Source of the DNA: Microbacterium sp. LWS13-1.2
GTDB taxonomy: Bacteria; Actinomycetota; Actinomycetes; Actinomycetales; Microbacteriaceae
Reading direction: 5' to 3'
DNA length: 64,000 bases
Assembly (NCBI RefSeq): GCF_040144835.1
Contig: NZ_CP151632.1
Span: 2,356,001-2,420,000, forward strand
Position 1 is the first letter of the stretch, and each line of letters opens with the position of its first letter. Shown piece after piece: positions 29,867 to 38,877 of this stretch. The notes under the pieces are model-generated. The model saw nothing but the letters and a program-made list of their open reading frames with translations. It had not been told where the DNA came from and ran no database searches. The position numbers and the translations under genes were made by a program.

Positions 29867-31453
29867 TCATTCCGTTGCGGCTGCGCCCCACAGCACCCGG
29901 CGGCGCAGCCGGTCGGTCTCCTCGCGCGCGTCGGCGACCACCTGGGCCAGCCCGCTTCCCGAGAGCCACGCACCGACCGTCGCCAGGCCGTGCGCACGCT
30001 CGACCGCAGCGCGCACGCCGGCCGCGCGATCGCGGTGCCCGAGGGCCGAGGCGGGCGGGGCGAGGGTGAACGCGCCACGGTGCGCGCCGACGGTCCGGTC
30101 CGCGTCGAGAGCCACACCGAGGAGGGCGGATGCCTCTGCCGCGGCGAGAGCGGCCGCATCGGCGTCGTCCAGTCCCGCCGTGGCGGGCACGACTCCCGGT
30201 GCGCCGAAGGCGACGCGGAGGACGTGGCGGCCGGGCCCGACCTCACGGGCGAGCCACTCCCAGCGCGCGGTCTCCTGGACGAGCCCCGTCGCTCCGCGCG
30301 CCCCGGGCACGGCGTGCACGTGCGCGCCGCGCGGAGCCGCGTCGAGCTCGGGGGCGTCGACGACCAGCGTCACGACCTCCCGTGCGATGCCTGCCGGCGG
30401 CACGTCGGCGAACTCAGGGGCGCCGAGCGCAGGAGCCACGAGGGCGCGCGCGGCGGCTTCGCCGGTCGCGATGACGACGGCGTCGGCCGGGAGGTCTCCC
30501 GGGAGTGCCTGGTCCGGCTCGGCGGACGTCGCGGCCGAGCTCGTCGGCGCCGCGGCCGTCTGCGCTGCGAGGCCGACCGTCCAGGTCTCGCCGCTGCGCA
30601 CGAGGCTCGACGCCCGCGCGTTCGTGTGCAGCACGACCCCGCGCTCCGCCAGCCGTTCCGCCAGAGCGGCCACGAGCTGCGGCATCCCGCCGTCCAGCCC
30701 TTCGATCGCGGCACCCGAGGCACCCACGCGGACGTCGGCGACGGCGCCGCCCAGCCAGCCGGTGCGGGTGAGCGCGTTGCTCAGTCCAGGCGCCGCGATC
30801 TCGACGTCGACGTCGTCGGGGTCGAGGCCGAAGCGGTCCACGGTGAGCGGTGCGACGAGACGTTCGCGCACCTTGGCGCCCATGCGGCTCTGCACGAGGC
30901 GGCCGAGGCTGCGCTGGGCGCCGATCGTCAGCGGCGGACGCAGGCGGTCGAGGTAGGCGCGCCACGTGCCGTCCCAGCCGATCAAGCGGCGCACGTCCTC
31001 GTCCCACGGATTCGCCGGGATGCCGAGCACCTGCTCCGTCGGCAGTGGCGCGGCACCGCCCTTCACGAGGCCGGCGATCCACTCGCGCTCGTCGCGCGGC
31101 GTCACGATGGCGGCCCCCGGCAGCACCTCGTCGACCAGCCGTCGCACGGCGCCGCCGCGAGTGGACCAGCAGGTGACGCCGGTCTCGAGTTCGTGGTCCC
31201 CGATACGGGCCGAGTCGATCGTGCCGCCGAGGCGATCGGATGCCTCCACGAGCGTGACGCCCATGCCGACCTTGGCGCACTCCCAGGCGGCGACCAGCCC
31301 GGCGATGCCGCCGCCGATCACCACCACGCGCGTGTGGCGGGCATGGTCGACGAGGTCCTGGAGCGGTTCGGCGGCCGGGCCCACCCGCCCGGCGGCTCGA
31401 GGTGACGCGCCGGCGGCGTCGGGAGAGGGCGTGGGGACGGTCACGGCATCCAT
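29867..31453 (-). CDS. hemY: Protoporphyrinogen/coproporphyrinogen oxidase
   Basis: FAD-dependent oxidation of (copro)porphyrinogen to porphyrin in haem synthesis; Gram-positive actinobacteria generally use the coproporphyrin route. It is 528 aa. The N-terminal FAD motif VVVIGGGIAGLVAAWE and ASDRLGGTIDSARIGDHELETG are clear, and the C-terminal FAD contact is LATVGAWLSGSGLAQVVADAREE. A 40-residue low-complexity leader precedes the Rossmann fold; ATG 31453 is used. It is divergent from the HhH-GPD gene. Confidence 0.88.
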   Translation of the reverse strand: MDAVTVPTPSPDAAGASPRAAGRVGPAAEPLQDLVDHARHTRVVVIGGGIAGLVAAWECAKVGMGVTLVEASDRLGGTIDSARIGDHELETGVTCWSTRGGAVRRLVDEVLPGAAIVTPRDEREWIAGLVKGGAAPLPTEQVLGIPANPWDEDVRRLIGWDGTWRAYLDRLRPPLTIGAQRSLGRLVQSRMGAKVRERLVAPLTVDRFGLDPDDVDVEIAAPGLSNALTRTGWLGGAVADVRVGASGAAIEGLDGGMPQLVAALAERLAERGVVLHTNARASSLVRSGETWTVGLAAQTAAAPTSSAATSAEPDQALPGDLPADAVVIATGEAAARALVAPALGAPEFADVPPAGIAREVVTLVVDAPELDAAPRGAHVHAVPGARGATGLVQETARWEWLAREVGPGRHVLRVAFGAPGVVPATAGLDDADAAALAAAEASALLGVALDADRTVGAHRGAFTLAPPASALGHRDRAAGVRAAVERAHGLATVGAWLSGSGLAQVVADAREETDRLRRRVLWGAAATE

Positions 31454-31505
31454 CCTCCCATTCGCGCCCTGCCGCGCCGGGGGCCGCGGGTGCGAGACTG
31501 GGGCC

Positions 31506-32087
31506 ATGACGCTCCACATCACGGGCGACCACGACGCCGATCGCCTGCTGACCGACGACCCGCTCGCCCTGCTCATCGGCATGCTGCTCGATCAACAGGT
31601 CGCGATGGAGACCGCGTTCGCCGGTCCGCTGAAGATCTCGGAACGAGCGGGAACCCTGGATGCCGCAGCGCTGGCGAGCTTCGATCCGGAGGCGTTCGCC
31701 GCACTGTTCTCGGCAACGCCCGCCGTGCACCGGTTCCCGGGATCGATGGCCGCACGGGTGCAGGCGCTGTGCGCGGCCGTCGGCCAGGACTGGGGCGGCG
31801 ACGCCTCGGCGATCTGGACGCGCGGCGAGCCGGACGGCGCCACGGTCCTCAAGCGGCTCAGGGCCCTGCCGGGATTCGGGGAGCAGAAGGCGAAGATCTT
31901 CCTCGCGCTGCTGGGCAAGCAGTACGGGTACACCGGCGACGGATGGCGAGAGGCGTCCGCGCCCTACGGCGAGAACGGGTCGTTCCGCAGCGTCGCCGAC
32001 ATCGTCTCGCCGGAGTCGCTGACGAAGGTGCGCGAGCACAAGCGCGCCATGAAAGCAGCCGCCAAGTCGGGTGGCGGGGGCGTGTGA
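31506..32087 (+). CDS. HhH-GPD-type base-excision repair family protein
   Basis: 193 aa. The helix-hairpin-helix core reads LRALPGFGEQKAKIFLALLGKQYG, and the N-terminal LALLIGMLLDQQVAMETAFAGP is the usual opening of this short actinobacterial glycosylase-like family. An iron-sulfur loop is absent. Glycosylase activity is assumed from the fold only. It overlaps the following DUF1801 gene by 3 bp. Confidence 0.8.
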   Translation: MTLHITGDHDADRLLTDDPLALLIGMLLDQQVAMETAFAGPLKISERAGTLDAAALASFDPEAFAALFSATPAVHRFPGSMAARVQALCAAVGQDWGGDASAIWTRGEPDGATVLKRLRALPGFGEQKAKIFLALLGKQYGYTGDGWREASAPYGENGSFRSVADIVSPESLTKVREHKRAMKAAAKSGGGGV

Positions 32088-32509
32088 TGAAGAAGACCGG
32101 TGGTGACGTCGACGAGTTCCTCGCGGCCGTGAGCTCTCCCAAGCGGCGCCGGGATGCCGCGACGATGGTCGCTCTCATGCGCGATGTCACCGGGCGCGAG
32201 CCCGAGCTGTGGGGCACGATCATCGGCTTCGGGTCGTGCCACTACCACTACCCGACCGGCACGGAAGGCGACGCCCCCATCAGTGCGTTCGCCCCGCGCC
32301 GCCAAGCGACGACGGTCTACCTGCTCGACGCCGGGGCGCACGGCGAGCGGCTGGCGAGACTGGGCCCCCACGAGATCGGAGTCGGCTGCCTGTACCTCAA
32401 GGACCTCCAGTCGATCGACGCCGAGGTGCTGCGAGAGATCGTGGCCGAGGACTACCGGCGTGTGATCGTCGGAGACACCGGCTCCGCGACGCTCACCGTC
32501 ACCGACTGA
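32087..32509 (+). CDS. DUF1801-domain protein
   Basis: 140 aa. It shows the DUF1801 (YdhG-like) pattern: VDEFLAAVSSPKRRRDAATMVALMRDVTGREPELWG, GFGSCHYHYPTGTEGD and a C-terminal RLGPHEIGVGCLYLKDL. Molecular role unknown. ATG 32087 shares its first base with the preceding stop (TGATG), so it is translationally coupled to the HhH-GPD gene. Confidence 0.82.
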   Translation: MKKTGGDVDEFLAAVSSPKRRRDAATMVALMRDVTGREPELWGTIIGFGSCHYHYPTGTEGDAPISAFAPRRQATTVYLLDAGAHGERLARLGPHEIGVGCLYLKDLQSIDAEVLREIVAEDYRRVIVGDTGSATLTVTD

Positions 32510-32536
32510 CGGGCCCGACGCGCTGTCACGGCGCTG

Positions 32537-32704
32537 TCAGGCGCTCTGCCGGCGCGCGAAGCCGGCGTTGTTGACGAGGGTCTGGACGCGGATGCCGCGC
32601 TCGTCGAGTGCCGCCAGGAGGGCGGCGGCGGCATCCGTCCGCGAGAGGTCGAGCGGGATCACCGTCGCCGTGATGCCGTGCGCCGCCTCGAGCCGCGATC
32701 CTCC
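32537..32704 (-). pseudogene. Short-chain dehydrogenase fragment
   Basis: About 50 residues of an SDR remain (EAAHGITATVIPLDLSRTD ... TLVNNAGFA), including the NNAG motif. The cofactor-binding TGxxxGIG start and the YxxxK catalytic half are missing. Just upstream (32710-32874, plus strand) a stretch with coding character (MYSAKHHPAVSPELVDVSHV, then after a one-base frame change LFRAAQNAGELPP) looks like the end of another decayed gene, of unrecognised family. The 32510-33007 region otherwise holds only a repeat element. Confidence 0.6.
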
Positions 32705-32863
32705 GCACGATGTACTCGGCCAAGCACCACCCGGCGGTGTCGCCCGAGCTCGTCGACGTGAGCCACGTCGCGATGCCCGCGCTGGTCGCCCCTCTTCCGC
32801 GCCGCACAGAACGCCGGCGAGCTGCCGCCCCGCCCGCCCGAGGAGGCCGCGGTCGGCGACGAC

Positions 32864-32930
32864 ATCAGGTGATCTCACGAGCGCAGGACGATCCGCTCAG
32901 AATCGGCCTGCGCTCACCACATCACCTGTT
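32864..32930. repeat. 67-bp palindromic element, copy 2
   Basis: Same length and ends as copy 1 at 25788 (ATCAGGTGAT start, ATCACCTGTT end, one mismatch in the outer stem). Here the inner stem GAGCGCAGG / CCTGCGCTC is a perfect 9 bp. It lies between a decayed region and the 3' end of glyS. Confidence 0.8.
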
Positions 32931-33007
32931 CCGGCCACACCCGCCCAGGCGCCGGAGACGACGGATGCCGCGACCCGGCCAGGTCGCGGCATCCGATGCA
33001 CTGCGGG

Positions 33008-34393
33008 TCAGGCGCCGGCGAGGCGCTCCGCGAGGTAGGCGTGCAGGCCCTCGAGCGGCACACGCTCCTGGCCCATCGTGTCGCGGTCGCGCACCGTGAC
33101 GGCGCGGTCGTCGAGCGAGTCGAAGTCGACGGTCACGCAGAACGGCGTGCCGATCTCGTCCTGGCGACGGTACCGGCGGCCGATGGCGCCGGCGTCGTCG
33201 AAGTCGATGTTCCACTCGCCGCGGAGCACCTCCGCCACCTCGCGGGCGATGGGCGAGAGCTGCTCGTTGCGCGACAGCGGCAGCACCGCGGCCTTGACGG
33301 GCGCGATGCGCGGGTCGAGCTTGAGCACCGTGCGGGTGTCGGTGCCGCCCTTCGCGTTCGGCGCCTCCTCCTCGTGGTACGCGTCGACGAGGAACGCCAT
33401 CATGGCGCGCGTCAGACCGAACGAGGGCTCGATCACGTAGGGGATGTACTTCTCGCCCGACGCCTGGTCGAAGTACGACAGGCTCTGGCCCGATGCCTCG
33501 CTGTGGCTGCCGAGGTCGTAGTCGGTGCGGTTGGCGATGCCCATGAGCTCGCCCCACTCCTTGCCGGCGAACCCGAAGCGGTACTCGACGTCGATCGTGC
33601 CGTCGGAGTAGTGCGCGCGGTCCTCTTCGGGCACATCGAACCGGCGCATGTTGGCCGGGTCGATGCCGAGGTCGACGAACCAGTCCCAGCACGCCTCGAC
33701 CCAGTGATCGAACCACTCCTGCGCATCGGCGGGCGGCACGAAGAACTCGATCTCCATCTGCTCGAATTCGCGCGTGCGGAAGATGAAGTTGCCCGGTGTG
33801 ATCTCGTTGCGGAACGCCTTGCCCACCTGGCCGATCCCGAACGGCGGCTTCTTGCGGCTCGCGGTGAGCACGTTCGCGAAGTTCACGAAGATGCCCTGCG
33901 CCGTCTCGGGACGCAGGTAGTACAGGCCGCTCTCGTCGTCGACGACGCCGAGGTAGGTCTTCACGAGGCCCGAGAACGCCTTGGGCTCGGTGTACTGGCC
34001 CTTGGTGCCGCAGTTCGGGCACGGCACGTCGGCGAGGCCGTTCTCAGCCTTGCGGCCCTTGCGGGCCTCGAAGTCCTCGATGAGGTTGTCGGCGCGGAAC
34101 CGCTTGTGGCACTGCAGGCACTCGACCAGCGGGTCGGTGAAGGTCGCGACGTGACCGGATGCCTCCCACACGCGCTTGGGCAGGATGATCGACGAGTCGA
34201 GGCCGACCATGTCGCCGCGGCCGCGCACGAACGTCTGCCACCACTGGCGGCGGATGTTCTCCTTGAGCTCGGTTCCGAGGGGACCGTAATCCCACGCCGA
34301 CCGGGATCCGCCGTAGATCTCACCCGCCTGGAACACGAACCCGCGATGACGGGCGAGGGCGATGACTTTGTCGAGGCGAGACTGCTCGGCCAC
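33008..34393 (-). CDS. glyS: Glycyl-tRNA synthetase (single-chain, class II)
   Basis: Charges tRNA-Gly with glycine. It is 461 aa, normal for the alpha2-type bacterial/archaeal enzyme. Landmarks: [26 protein letters not shown] at the start, a zinc-like CLQCHKRF...CPNCGTKGQ insert, class II motif 2 in [25 protein letters not shown], and motif 3 [16 protein letters not shown] 34393 ([10 protein letters not shown]...) is chosen; the frame upstream runs into a hairpin repeat. An essential core gene. Confidence 0.95.
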   Translation of the reverse strand: MAEQSRLDKVIALARHRGFVFQAGEIYGGSRSAWDYGPLGTELKENIRRQWWQTFVRGRGDMVGLDSSIILPKRVWEASGHVATFTDPLVECLQCHKRFRADNLIEDFEARKGRKAENGLADVPCPNCGTKGQYTEPKAFSGLVKTYLGVVDDESGLYYLRPETAQGIFVNFANVLTASRKKPPFGIGQVGKAFRNEITPGNFIFRTREFEQMEIEFFVPPADAQEWFDHWVEACWDWFVDLGIDPANMRRFDVPEEDRAHYSDGTIDVEYRFGFAGKEWGELMGIANRTDYDLGSHSEASGQSLSYFDQASGEKYIPYVIEPSFGLTRAMMAFLVDAYHEEEAPNAKGGTDTRTVLKLDPRIAPVKAAVLPLSRNEQLSPIAREVAEVLRGEWNIDFDDAGAIGRRYRRQDEIGTPFCVTVDFDSLDDRAVTVRDRDTMGQERVPLEGLHAYLAERLAGA

Positions 34394-34417
34394 GGTGGCT
34401 CCAATGGTCGGGAGGGG

Positions 34418-34459
34418 GATGCACGAAGGTGCGGATGCCACGAATCGCGGCATCCGTCG
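34418..34459. repeat. 42-bp hairpin repeat, copy 1 (terminator-like)
   Basis: Differs by one base from 38833-38874. It contains CGGATGCC ... GGCATCCG, a perfect 8-bp stem, plus a small GCAC/GTGC stem. It lies 3 bp past the stop of the minus-strand membrane gene at 34463 and upstream of glyS, a position that fits transcription termination. Confidence 0.75.
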
Positions 34460-34462
34460 ATT

Positions 34463-35503
34463 CTAGTCGCCGTGCGGCAGGGGGCCGGTCTCGCCGTCCG
34501 CCCGCTCGAACGCGCGATCCCAGTCCTGCAGCTCCTTGCGCCGGCCCATCAGCCCGTCGAGCGAGACCTGGAAGTGCAGGCCGCGGCGGGCGTTGACCTG
34601 CTTGATGTTCTCGACCAGCTCGGTCGAGAACGACGAGAGCGCGGTGCGGACTTCGCGGACGCGCTCGGCCGGGTCGTCCCACAGGTCGGGGTGGATGAGG
34701 ATGTCGAGCAGGTAGTCGCGGTCGAGCGCCCCGGTCAGCTTGCGCAGGGTCTCGCCGTACTCCACCGCCGCGATGGGGCGCTGGCCCTCTTCGCCCTTGC
34801 GATCCAGGCGTTCGAACAGCTCCGTCGTGTTCTGGGCGATGAGTCCGACCTGCGCGGCGACCTCGCCCGCCTGTGCGACGCCGGCCGCGCCGGCGCGCGC
34901 GTACTCGGCGGTCAGCGCCTGCAGTGTCTGCACGTGGGTTCGCACCGGCTCGGGGAGCGCGTGACGGCCGACGGCAGGTCGGTTTCGACGGCGGGACCGG
35001 GAACGGACGATGCCGAAGACCGCGCCGCCAGCGGCGACGAGCACCGCCAGGCCGATGGCGATGCCGACGAACGGCCCGGCGTCGGTCGAGCTCGCGGGCG
35101 ATTCCGGCGTCGCCGCGATCACGCCCTGGATCGTCTCGGTGAGCGCAGCGTCGACGTCATCCGCCTGCCCCTCCGCCTGATTGGCGATCCGCATGGCCTC
35201 GCCCTGCTCGAGCACGCGCGAGCCGGCCGACAGGTCGTCGCCTACCGCCACGATGATCGTCTGGCACTCGGGATGCGCCGCGGCGAGCTGCGCCACGATC
35301 TCCGGACCGGATGCCTCGATCCCGGCGTTGTCGGAGAACACCGCGACGCCGATCGACTCATCGCCGATCTGCGCCTCCAGCTGGCCTTCCAGCGCCGCCG
35401 CGTCCGGCACTTCGGACGAGACGTAGACGCCGTCCTCTCCGATGCCCTGGACGGCATCGTCCACGTACCCCTGCCCGTCGGTCGCCACGATCATCCGGGT
35501 CAC
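34463..35503 (-). CDS. Single-pass membrane protein paired with vWA lipoprotein
   Basis: 346 aa, family not firmly recognised. Residues 1-115 form a small domain with YVDDAVQGIGEDGVYVSS and IGVAVFSDNAG, recalling the mycobacterial Rv1476-type or TPM-like extracytoplasmic domain. One membrane helix follows (VGIAIGLAVLVAAGGAVFGIV, about 130-150), then a basic RSRSRRRNRP stop-transfer and a long helical cytoplasmic domain (QALTAEYARAGAAGVAQAGEVAAQ, ELFERLDRKGEEG). GTG 35503 starts 2 bp after the stop of the vWA gene, so the two act together. Confidence 0.65.
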   Translation of the reverse strand: MTRMIVATDGQGYVDDAVQGIGEDGVYVSSEVPDAAALEGQLEAQIGDESIGVAVFSDNAGIEASGPEIVAQLAAAHPECQTIIVAVGDDLSAGSRVLEQGEAMRIANQAEGQADDVDAALTETIQGVIAATPESPASSTDAGPFVGIAIGLAVLVAAGGAVFGIVRSRSRRRNRPAVGRHALPEPVRTHVQTLQALTAEYARAGAAGVAQAGEVAAQVGLIAQNTTELFERLDRKGEEGQRPIAAVEYGETLRKLTGALDRDYLLDILIHPDLWDDPAERVREVRTALSSFSTELVENIKQVNARRGLHFQVSLDGLMGRRKELQDWDRAFERADGETGPLPHGD

Positions 35504-35505
35504 GC

Positions 35506-37380
35506 CTAGAAGTTGTTGATCACGGATGCGAACACGAGGTCGATCTTCGCGGCATCCGACGCGTCGAACCACTGCCCGCCGGTCGCCTCGGCGATGCGCT
35601 GCAGCGCGGCCGTGTCGGCGCCCTCGCCGTACGCGATCGGGAAGATCCGCACGGGCGCCTCGTCGCCGCCTTCGCGCGCGGACGCCCCGATCCGGGCGAC
35701 GAGGGAGTCGAGCGAGATCGACGAGTCGGTGTCCTGGCCGTCCGACAGCAAGACGATCGCATTGATGCGGCCGGGCTCGGCGCGCGCGATCATCTCGTCG
35801 TAGGCCGCGGCGATGGCGTCGTAGAGCGGGGTGCCGTCGCGATGCGCGAACCGCAGGTCGTCGAGCGAGGCATCCACCGATTCGCGGTCCGACGCGAGCG
35901 GCTCGACATCGCGGAGCATGACGATGTTCTGGCCCGCCTCGGACTCCACGCCCGTCGTGAATGCCCACACCCCGACCTCGTCGGAGGAGCGGAAGTGCCC
36001 GAGAGTGGACTGCGCGCCCTCGATGGCCCCATCGAGCTTCGAGCGGCCGTCGCCGATCGCCTCGTCCATCGAGCCCGAGATGTCGATGACCTCGAGCACC
36101 GACGACGGCTTGCGGATCTGGGTCCACTGATCGATCGCCGCCGACACCACGTCGACCGCAGGCTTCGGGAGCGTCACCGCGGGGCCGGCCGGGTCGACGC
36201 CGTACTCGGTCGTGAAGAGCTCGCCGAGGGGTGCTGCGCCATCCAGCGGGCGGAAGCCGTAGTCGGGCAGGATCTCCTGCGCGGCGTCGGTCTGCAGGAA
36301 GGCTGCGAAGGCGGCGCCCCCGGTGGCCTGCACGTCGGTCACCCAGTCGGCGCCGAGCACCGTGATCGGGTTGTCGGACCACATCGAGCCGCCCGAGGGA
36401 TACACCGCGACGAGCTTCTCCTTCGGCGGCGTCAGCGTCTCGCCCGGCTGCACCGTGTGCGAGTCGGGGTTGCCCTGGTTGTAGTTCAAGAGCGAGGTCT
36501 CTTCGAGCGCCACGGCCGACACGTAGCCCGAGCCGCCGGCACCGTTCTCGGTCTCGTCGTACAGCCGCGTCAGCACCTTGCCGGTGGTGTCGCCATAGTG
36601 GATGACGCACTCCTCGAACACCCGCGAGAACTCGGCAGCGGCGGCCACGTCGGCGGCGGTCAGGTCGGAGGTCTTGCCGGACGCCTCGTAGGACTGCATC
36701 AGGATCGCGGAGAGCCCGGTGGTGGAGGTGTTCGGGTTGGTCTTCGAGATCTTGAACGAGCCCCAGAGCGGCTTGCCGACGCTGGCCCAGCCCTGCGGGT
36801 CCTGGCAGAGCGCCTCGAAGTCGGCGATGCCGATCTCGGTGCCGGGCCAGCCGAGGGCCTTGGCCATGGTCTCTGGCACCCCGAACACGACGGGCGTGTG
36901 GGTGAACGACTCGGGCTCGCCGACGAGGGACGGAGATGCCGCCGCCGCGACCCGGTCGGTCCAGACCGTCGATGCGGGCGACCACATCGTGGGCCAGCGC
37001 CGGGTGTCGTCGTCGGGCCAGTCGCCGCCTGCCGTGAGGAAGCGCGTCGCGTCGCCCGAGGAGACGTTGATGGGCCGCACCGTCGCGCACTCGTCGAGCT
37101 GCTCGTGCTGCGGCGACTCCTTGAACGCGTCGGCCAGCGCGTCGAGCATGTTGACCTTCTCGGACGAGGTGGCGACGACCACGCTCGTGCAGCCGTCGTC
37201 GGCGAAGTCGCCGTCGCCGAGTTCGCCGCCGTCGGGAGTCGGGCCGAAGCAGCCGGTGAGCATCACGGCCACCGCGATCAGCGCCGCTCCGATCCCCGTC
37301 GCGCGGGCGGCACGACGGCCGCTCGCGGTCGGCGTCGACGGAGCGGAAGGGGCGGACGGTCGCGGAAGGCGAGGGACCAT
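35506..37380 (-). CDS. Lipoprotein with substrate-binding-protein and vWA domains
   Basis: 624 aa. A signal peptide ends in the lipobox VMLTGC. Residues about 50-400 resemble an ABC-type periplasmic binding protein (VVVATSSEKVNMLDALADAF, VNVSSGDATRF, DNPITVLGADWVT, FLQTDAAQEILPDYGFRP). From about 425 a von Willebrand factor A domain begins with MIDAS residues DISGSMD (Asp433), continues with RDGTPLYDAI and LLSDGQDTDSS. No transport genes are adjacent. The paired membrane protein suggests a surface complex of unknown purpose. Confidence 0.78.
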   Translation of the reverse strand: MVPRLPRPSAPSAPSTPTASGRRAARATGIGAALIAVAVMLTGCFGPTPDGGELGDGDFADDGCTSVVVATSSEKVNMLDALADAFKESPQHEQLDECATVRPINVSSGDATRFLTAGGDWPDDDTRRWPTMWSPASTVWTDRVAAAASPSLVGEPESFTHTPVVFGVPETMAKALGWPGTEIGIADFEALCQDPQGWASVGKPLWGSFKISKTNPNTSTTGLSAILMQSYEASGKTSDLTAADVAAAAEFSRVFEECVIHYGDTTGKVLTRLYDETENGAGGSGYVSAVALEETSLLNYNQGNPDSHTVQPGETLTPPKEKLVAVYPSGGSMWSDNPITVLGADWVTDVQATGGAAFAAFLQTDAAQEILPDYGFRPLDGAAPLGELFTTEYGVDPAGPAVTLPKPAVDVVSAAIDQWTQIRKPSSVLEVIDISGSMDEAIGDGRSKLDGAIEGAQSTLGHFRSSDEVGVWAFTTGVESEAGQNIVMLRDVEPLASDRESVDASLDDLRFAHRDGTPLYDAIAAAYDEMIARAEPGRINAIVLLSDGQDTDSSISLDSLVARIGASAREGGDEAPVRIFPIAYGEGADTAALQRIAEATGGQWFDASDAAKIDLVFASVINNF

Positions 37381-37433
37381 GGGTACAGCGTAAGTCCCCG
37401 GGCCGACGCGGTGCACGACGGAGCGTACGGGCT

Positions 37434-38795
37434 CTAGATCGCGCGCAGCGCCTCGCGCCCGACCTCGGCGATCGAGGTGTGCCCCGACAGCCCGAGCGTG
37501 ATGTCGAACTCGGCCAGCACGTTGCGCGTCGCCTCGCGCACCCCCGCCTCGCCGGCGATCCCGAGGCCGTACGCGTACGGCCGGCCGAGCGCGACGGCGG
37601 TCGCACCCAGCGCAAGCGCGATGAACACGTCGGAGCCCTGTCGCACGCCGGAGTCGAAGATGATCGGCGCGCGGCCCGCCACCCGCTCGGCGATGGTCGG
37701 CAGCACGTCGAGCGTCGGTACGGACTGGTCGATCTGCCGACCGCCGTGATTCGAGATCCAGATGCCGTCCATGCCCGCGTCGAGGGCGCGGATCGCGTCG
37801 TCGGGGTGCACGACGCCCTTGAGGATGACGGGCAGCGACGTCCACTGCCGTACCTTCGCGAGGTCGTCCCACGTGAGCGCGGGCGTCGAGAACACGTCGA
37901 GGAAGGTCTCGACCGCGGCGCGCGGCAGCGGTGAGCGCAGGTTCTCGCGGACGCTCTTCGAGCCCGTCAGCGCCGCGCCCTTGCGGGCGATGCGCACGCC
38001 GGCGGCGACCGCCTGGGGCGTCAGCCGCACCGGCGGCGCGGGCTCGGCCGCGGCATACGCTCCCCCGGCGGACGACGCCGCCGACGCGCGCGACCGCTCC
38101 CGCACCAACTGCTGGAAGACGGGGTCGCTCGTGTACTGCGCGATGCCCATGGCGCGCGTGAACGGCAGGTAGGCGAGGTCGAGATCCCGGGTGCGCCAGC
38201 CCAGCAGGTGGGTGTCGAGCGTCACCACGATCGCTTCGCAGCCGGATGCCTCGGCCCGCCGCAGCAGCGAGGCGTTCAGCTCGTCGGAGGCCGACCAGTA
38301 GAGCTGGAACAGGTGCGATCCGCTCGGCGCGGCATCCCGCACCGCCTCCATGGGGACGGATGCTTGGTTCGAGAGCGTGTACGGAACGCCGAGGGATGCC
38401 GCGGCCCGCGCGATCGCGAGGTCGGCGTCGGGGTGCGCCATCTCCATCACGCCGAGCGGGGCGAGCAAGAGCGGCGTCGGACGGTGCACGCCGAGGAAGT
38501 CGATCGACAGGTCACGCGACGACACATCGCGCAGCGGTCTCGGCCACACCTGCCATCGGCCGAACGCGGCGCGGTTGGCGGCGACGGTGCGCTCGGCGCC
38601 CGCTCCCCCGGCGATGTACGCGAAGGCCTCGGCGCTGAGCGCCTTGCGTGCGGCCGTCTCGAGCCTCGCGACGTCGACGGGGACGCGCGGGCGGGTGCCG
38701 CTGATGCCGGCACGATAGATGTCGGACTGGGTCCGGCGCGAGATGCCGCGGGATGCCGCGGCGGGGTCTTCGGGAGCGGCGCCACTGTGAGCCAT
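37434..38795 (-). CDS. FMN-dependent alpha-hydroxy-acid oxidase/dehydrogenase (lactate monooxygenase-like)
   Basis: 453 aa TIM-barrel FMN enzyme oxidising L-2-hydroxy acids such as lactate. The active-site signature WISNHGGRQID is intact; other features are YIAGGAGAERTVAANRAAF, LLLAPLGVMEMAHPDADLA, LPVILKGVVHPDDA and IIFDSGVRQGSDVF. The length with an inserted variable loop fits lactate 2-monooxygenase or a close relative. It is preceded on its strand by the GH15 gene, separated by a 42-bp hairpin repeat. Confidence 0.87.
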   Translation of the reverse strand: MAHSGAAPEDPAAASRGISRRTQSDIYRAGISGTRPRVPVDVARLETAARKALSAEAFAYIAGGAGAERTVAANRAAFGRWQVWPRPLRDVSSRDLSIDFLGVHRPTPLLLAPLGVMEMAHPDADLAIARAAASLGVPYTLSNQASVPMEAVRDAAPSGSHLFQLYWSASDELNASLLRRAEASGCEAIVVTLDTHLLGWRTRDLDLAYLPFTRAMGIAQYTSDPVFQQLVRERSRASAASSAGGAYAAAEPAPPVRLTPQAVAAGVRIARKGAALTGSKSVRENLRSPLPRAAVETFLDVFSTPALTWDDLAKVRQWTSLPVILKGVVHPDDAIRALDAGMDGIWISNHGGRQIDQSVPTLDVLPTIAERVAGRAPIIFDSGVRQGSDVFIALALGATAVALGRPYAYGLGIAGEAGVREATRNVLAEFDITLGLSGHTSIAEVGREALRAI

Positions 38796-38832
38796 GGCGC
38801 CAGCCTAACCACGGTCCTCCGCGGGCTCCGGA

Positions 38833-38874
38833 GATGCACGAAGGTGCGGATGCCACGTATCGCGGCATCCGTCG
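38833..38874. repeat. 42-bp hairpin repeat, copy 2 (terminator-like)
   Basis: One base different from copy 1 at 34418. It begins 3 bp past the GH15 stop and lies upstream of the FMN-oxidase gene, the same gene-end position and orientation as copy 1. Confidence 0.75.
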
Positions 38875-38877
38875 GTG

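Noticed and set aside
32710..33038. Intact plus-strand gene after the SDR fragment
   Set aside because: Only about 30 residues look gene-like; a frame change is needed to continue and the frame ends at the 67-bp repeat. Treated as decayed sequence.
35311..37437. Long plus-strand frame opposite the vWA lipoprotein
   Set aside because: No domain or ribosome site; the minus strand has the lipobox, binding-protein and MIDAS motifs.
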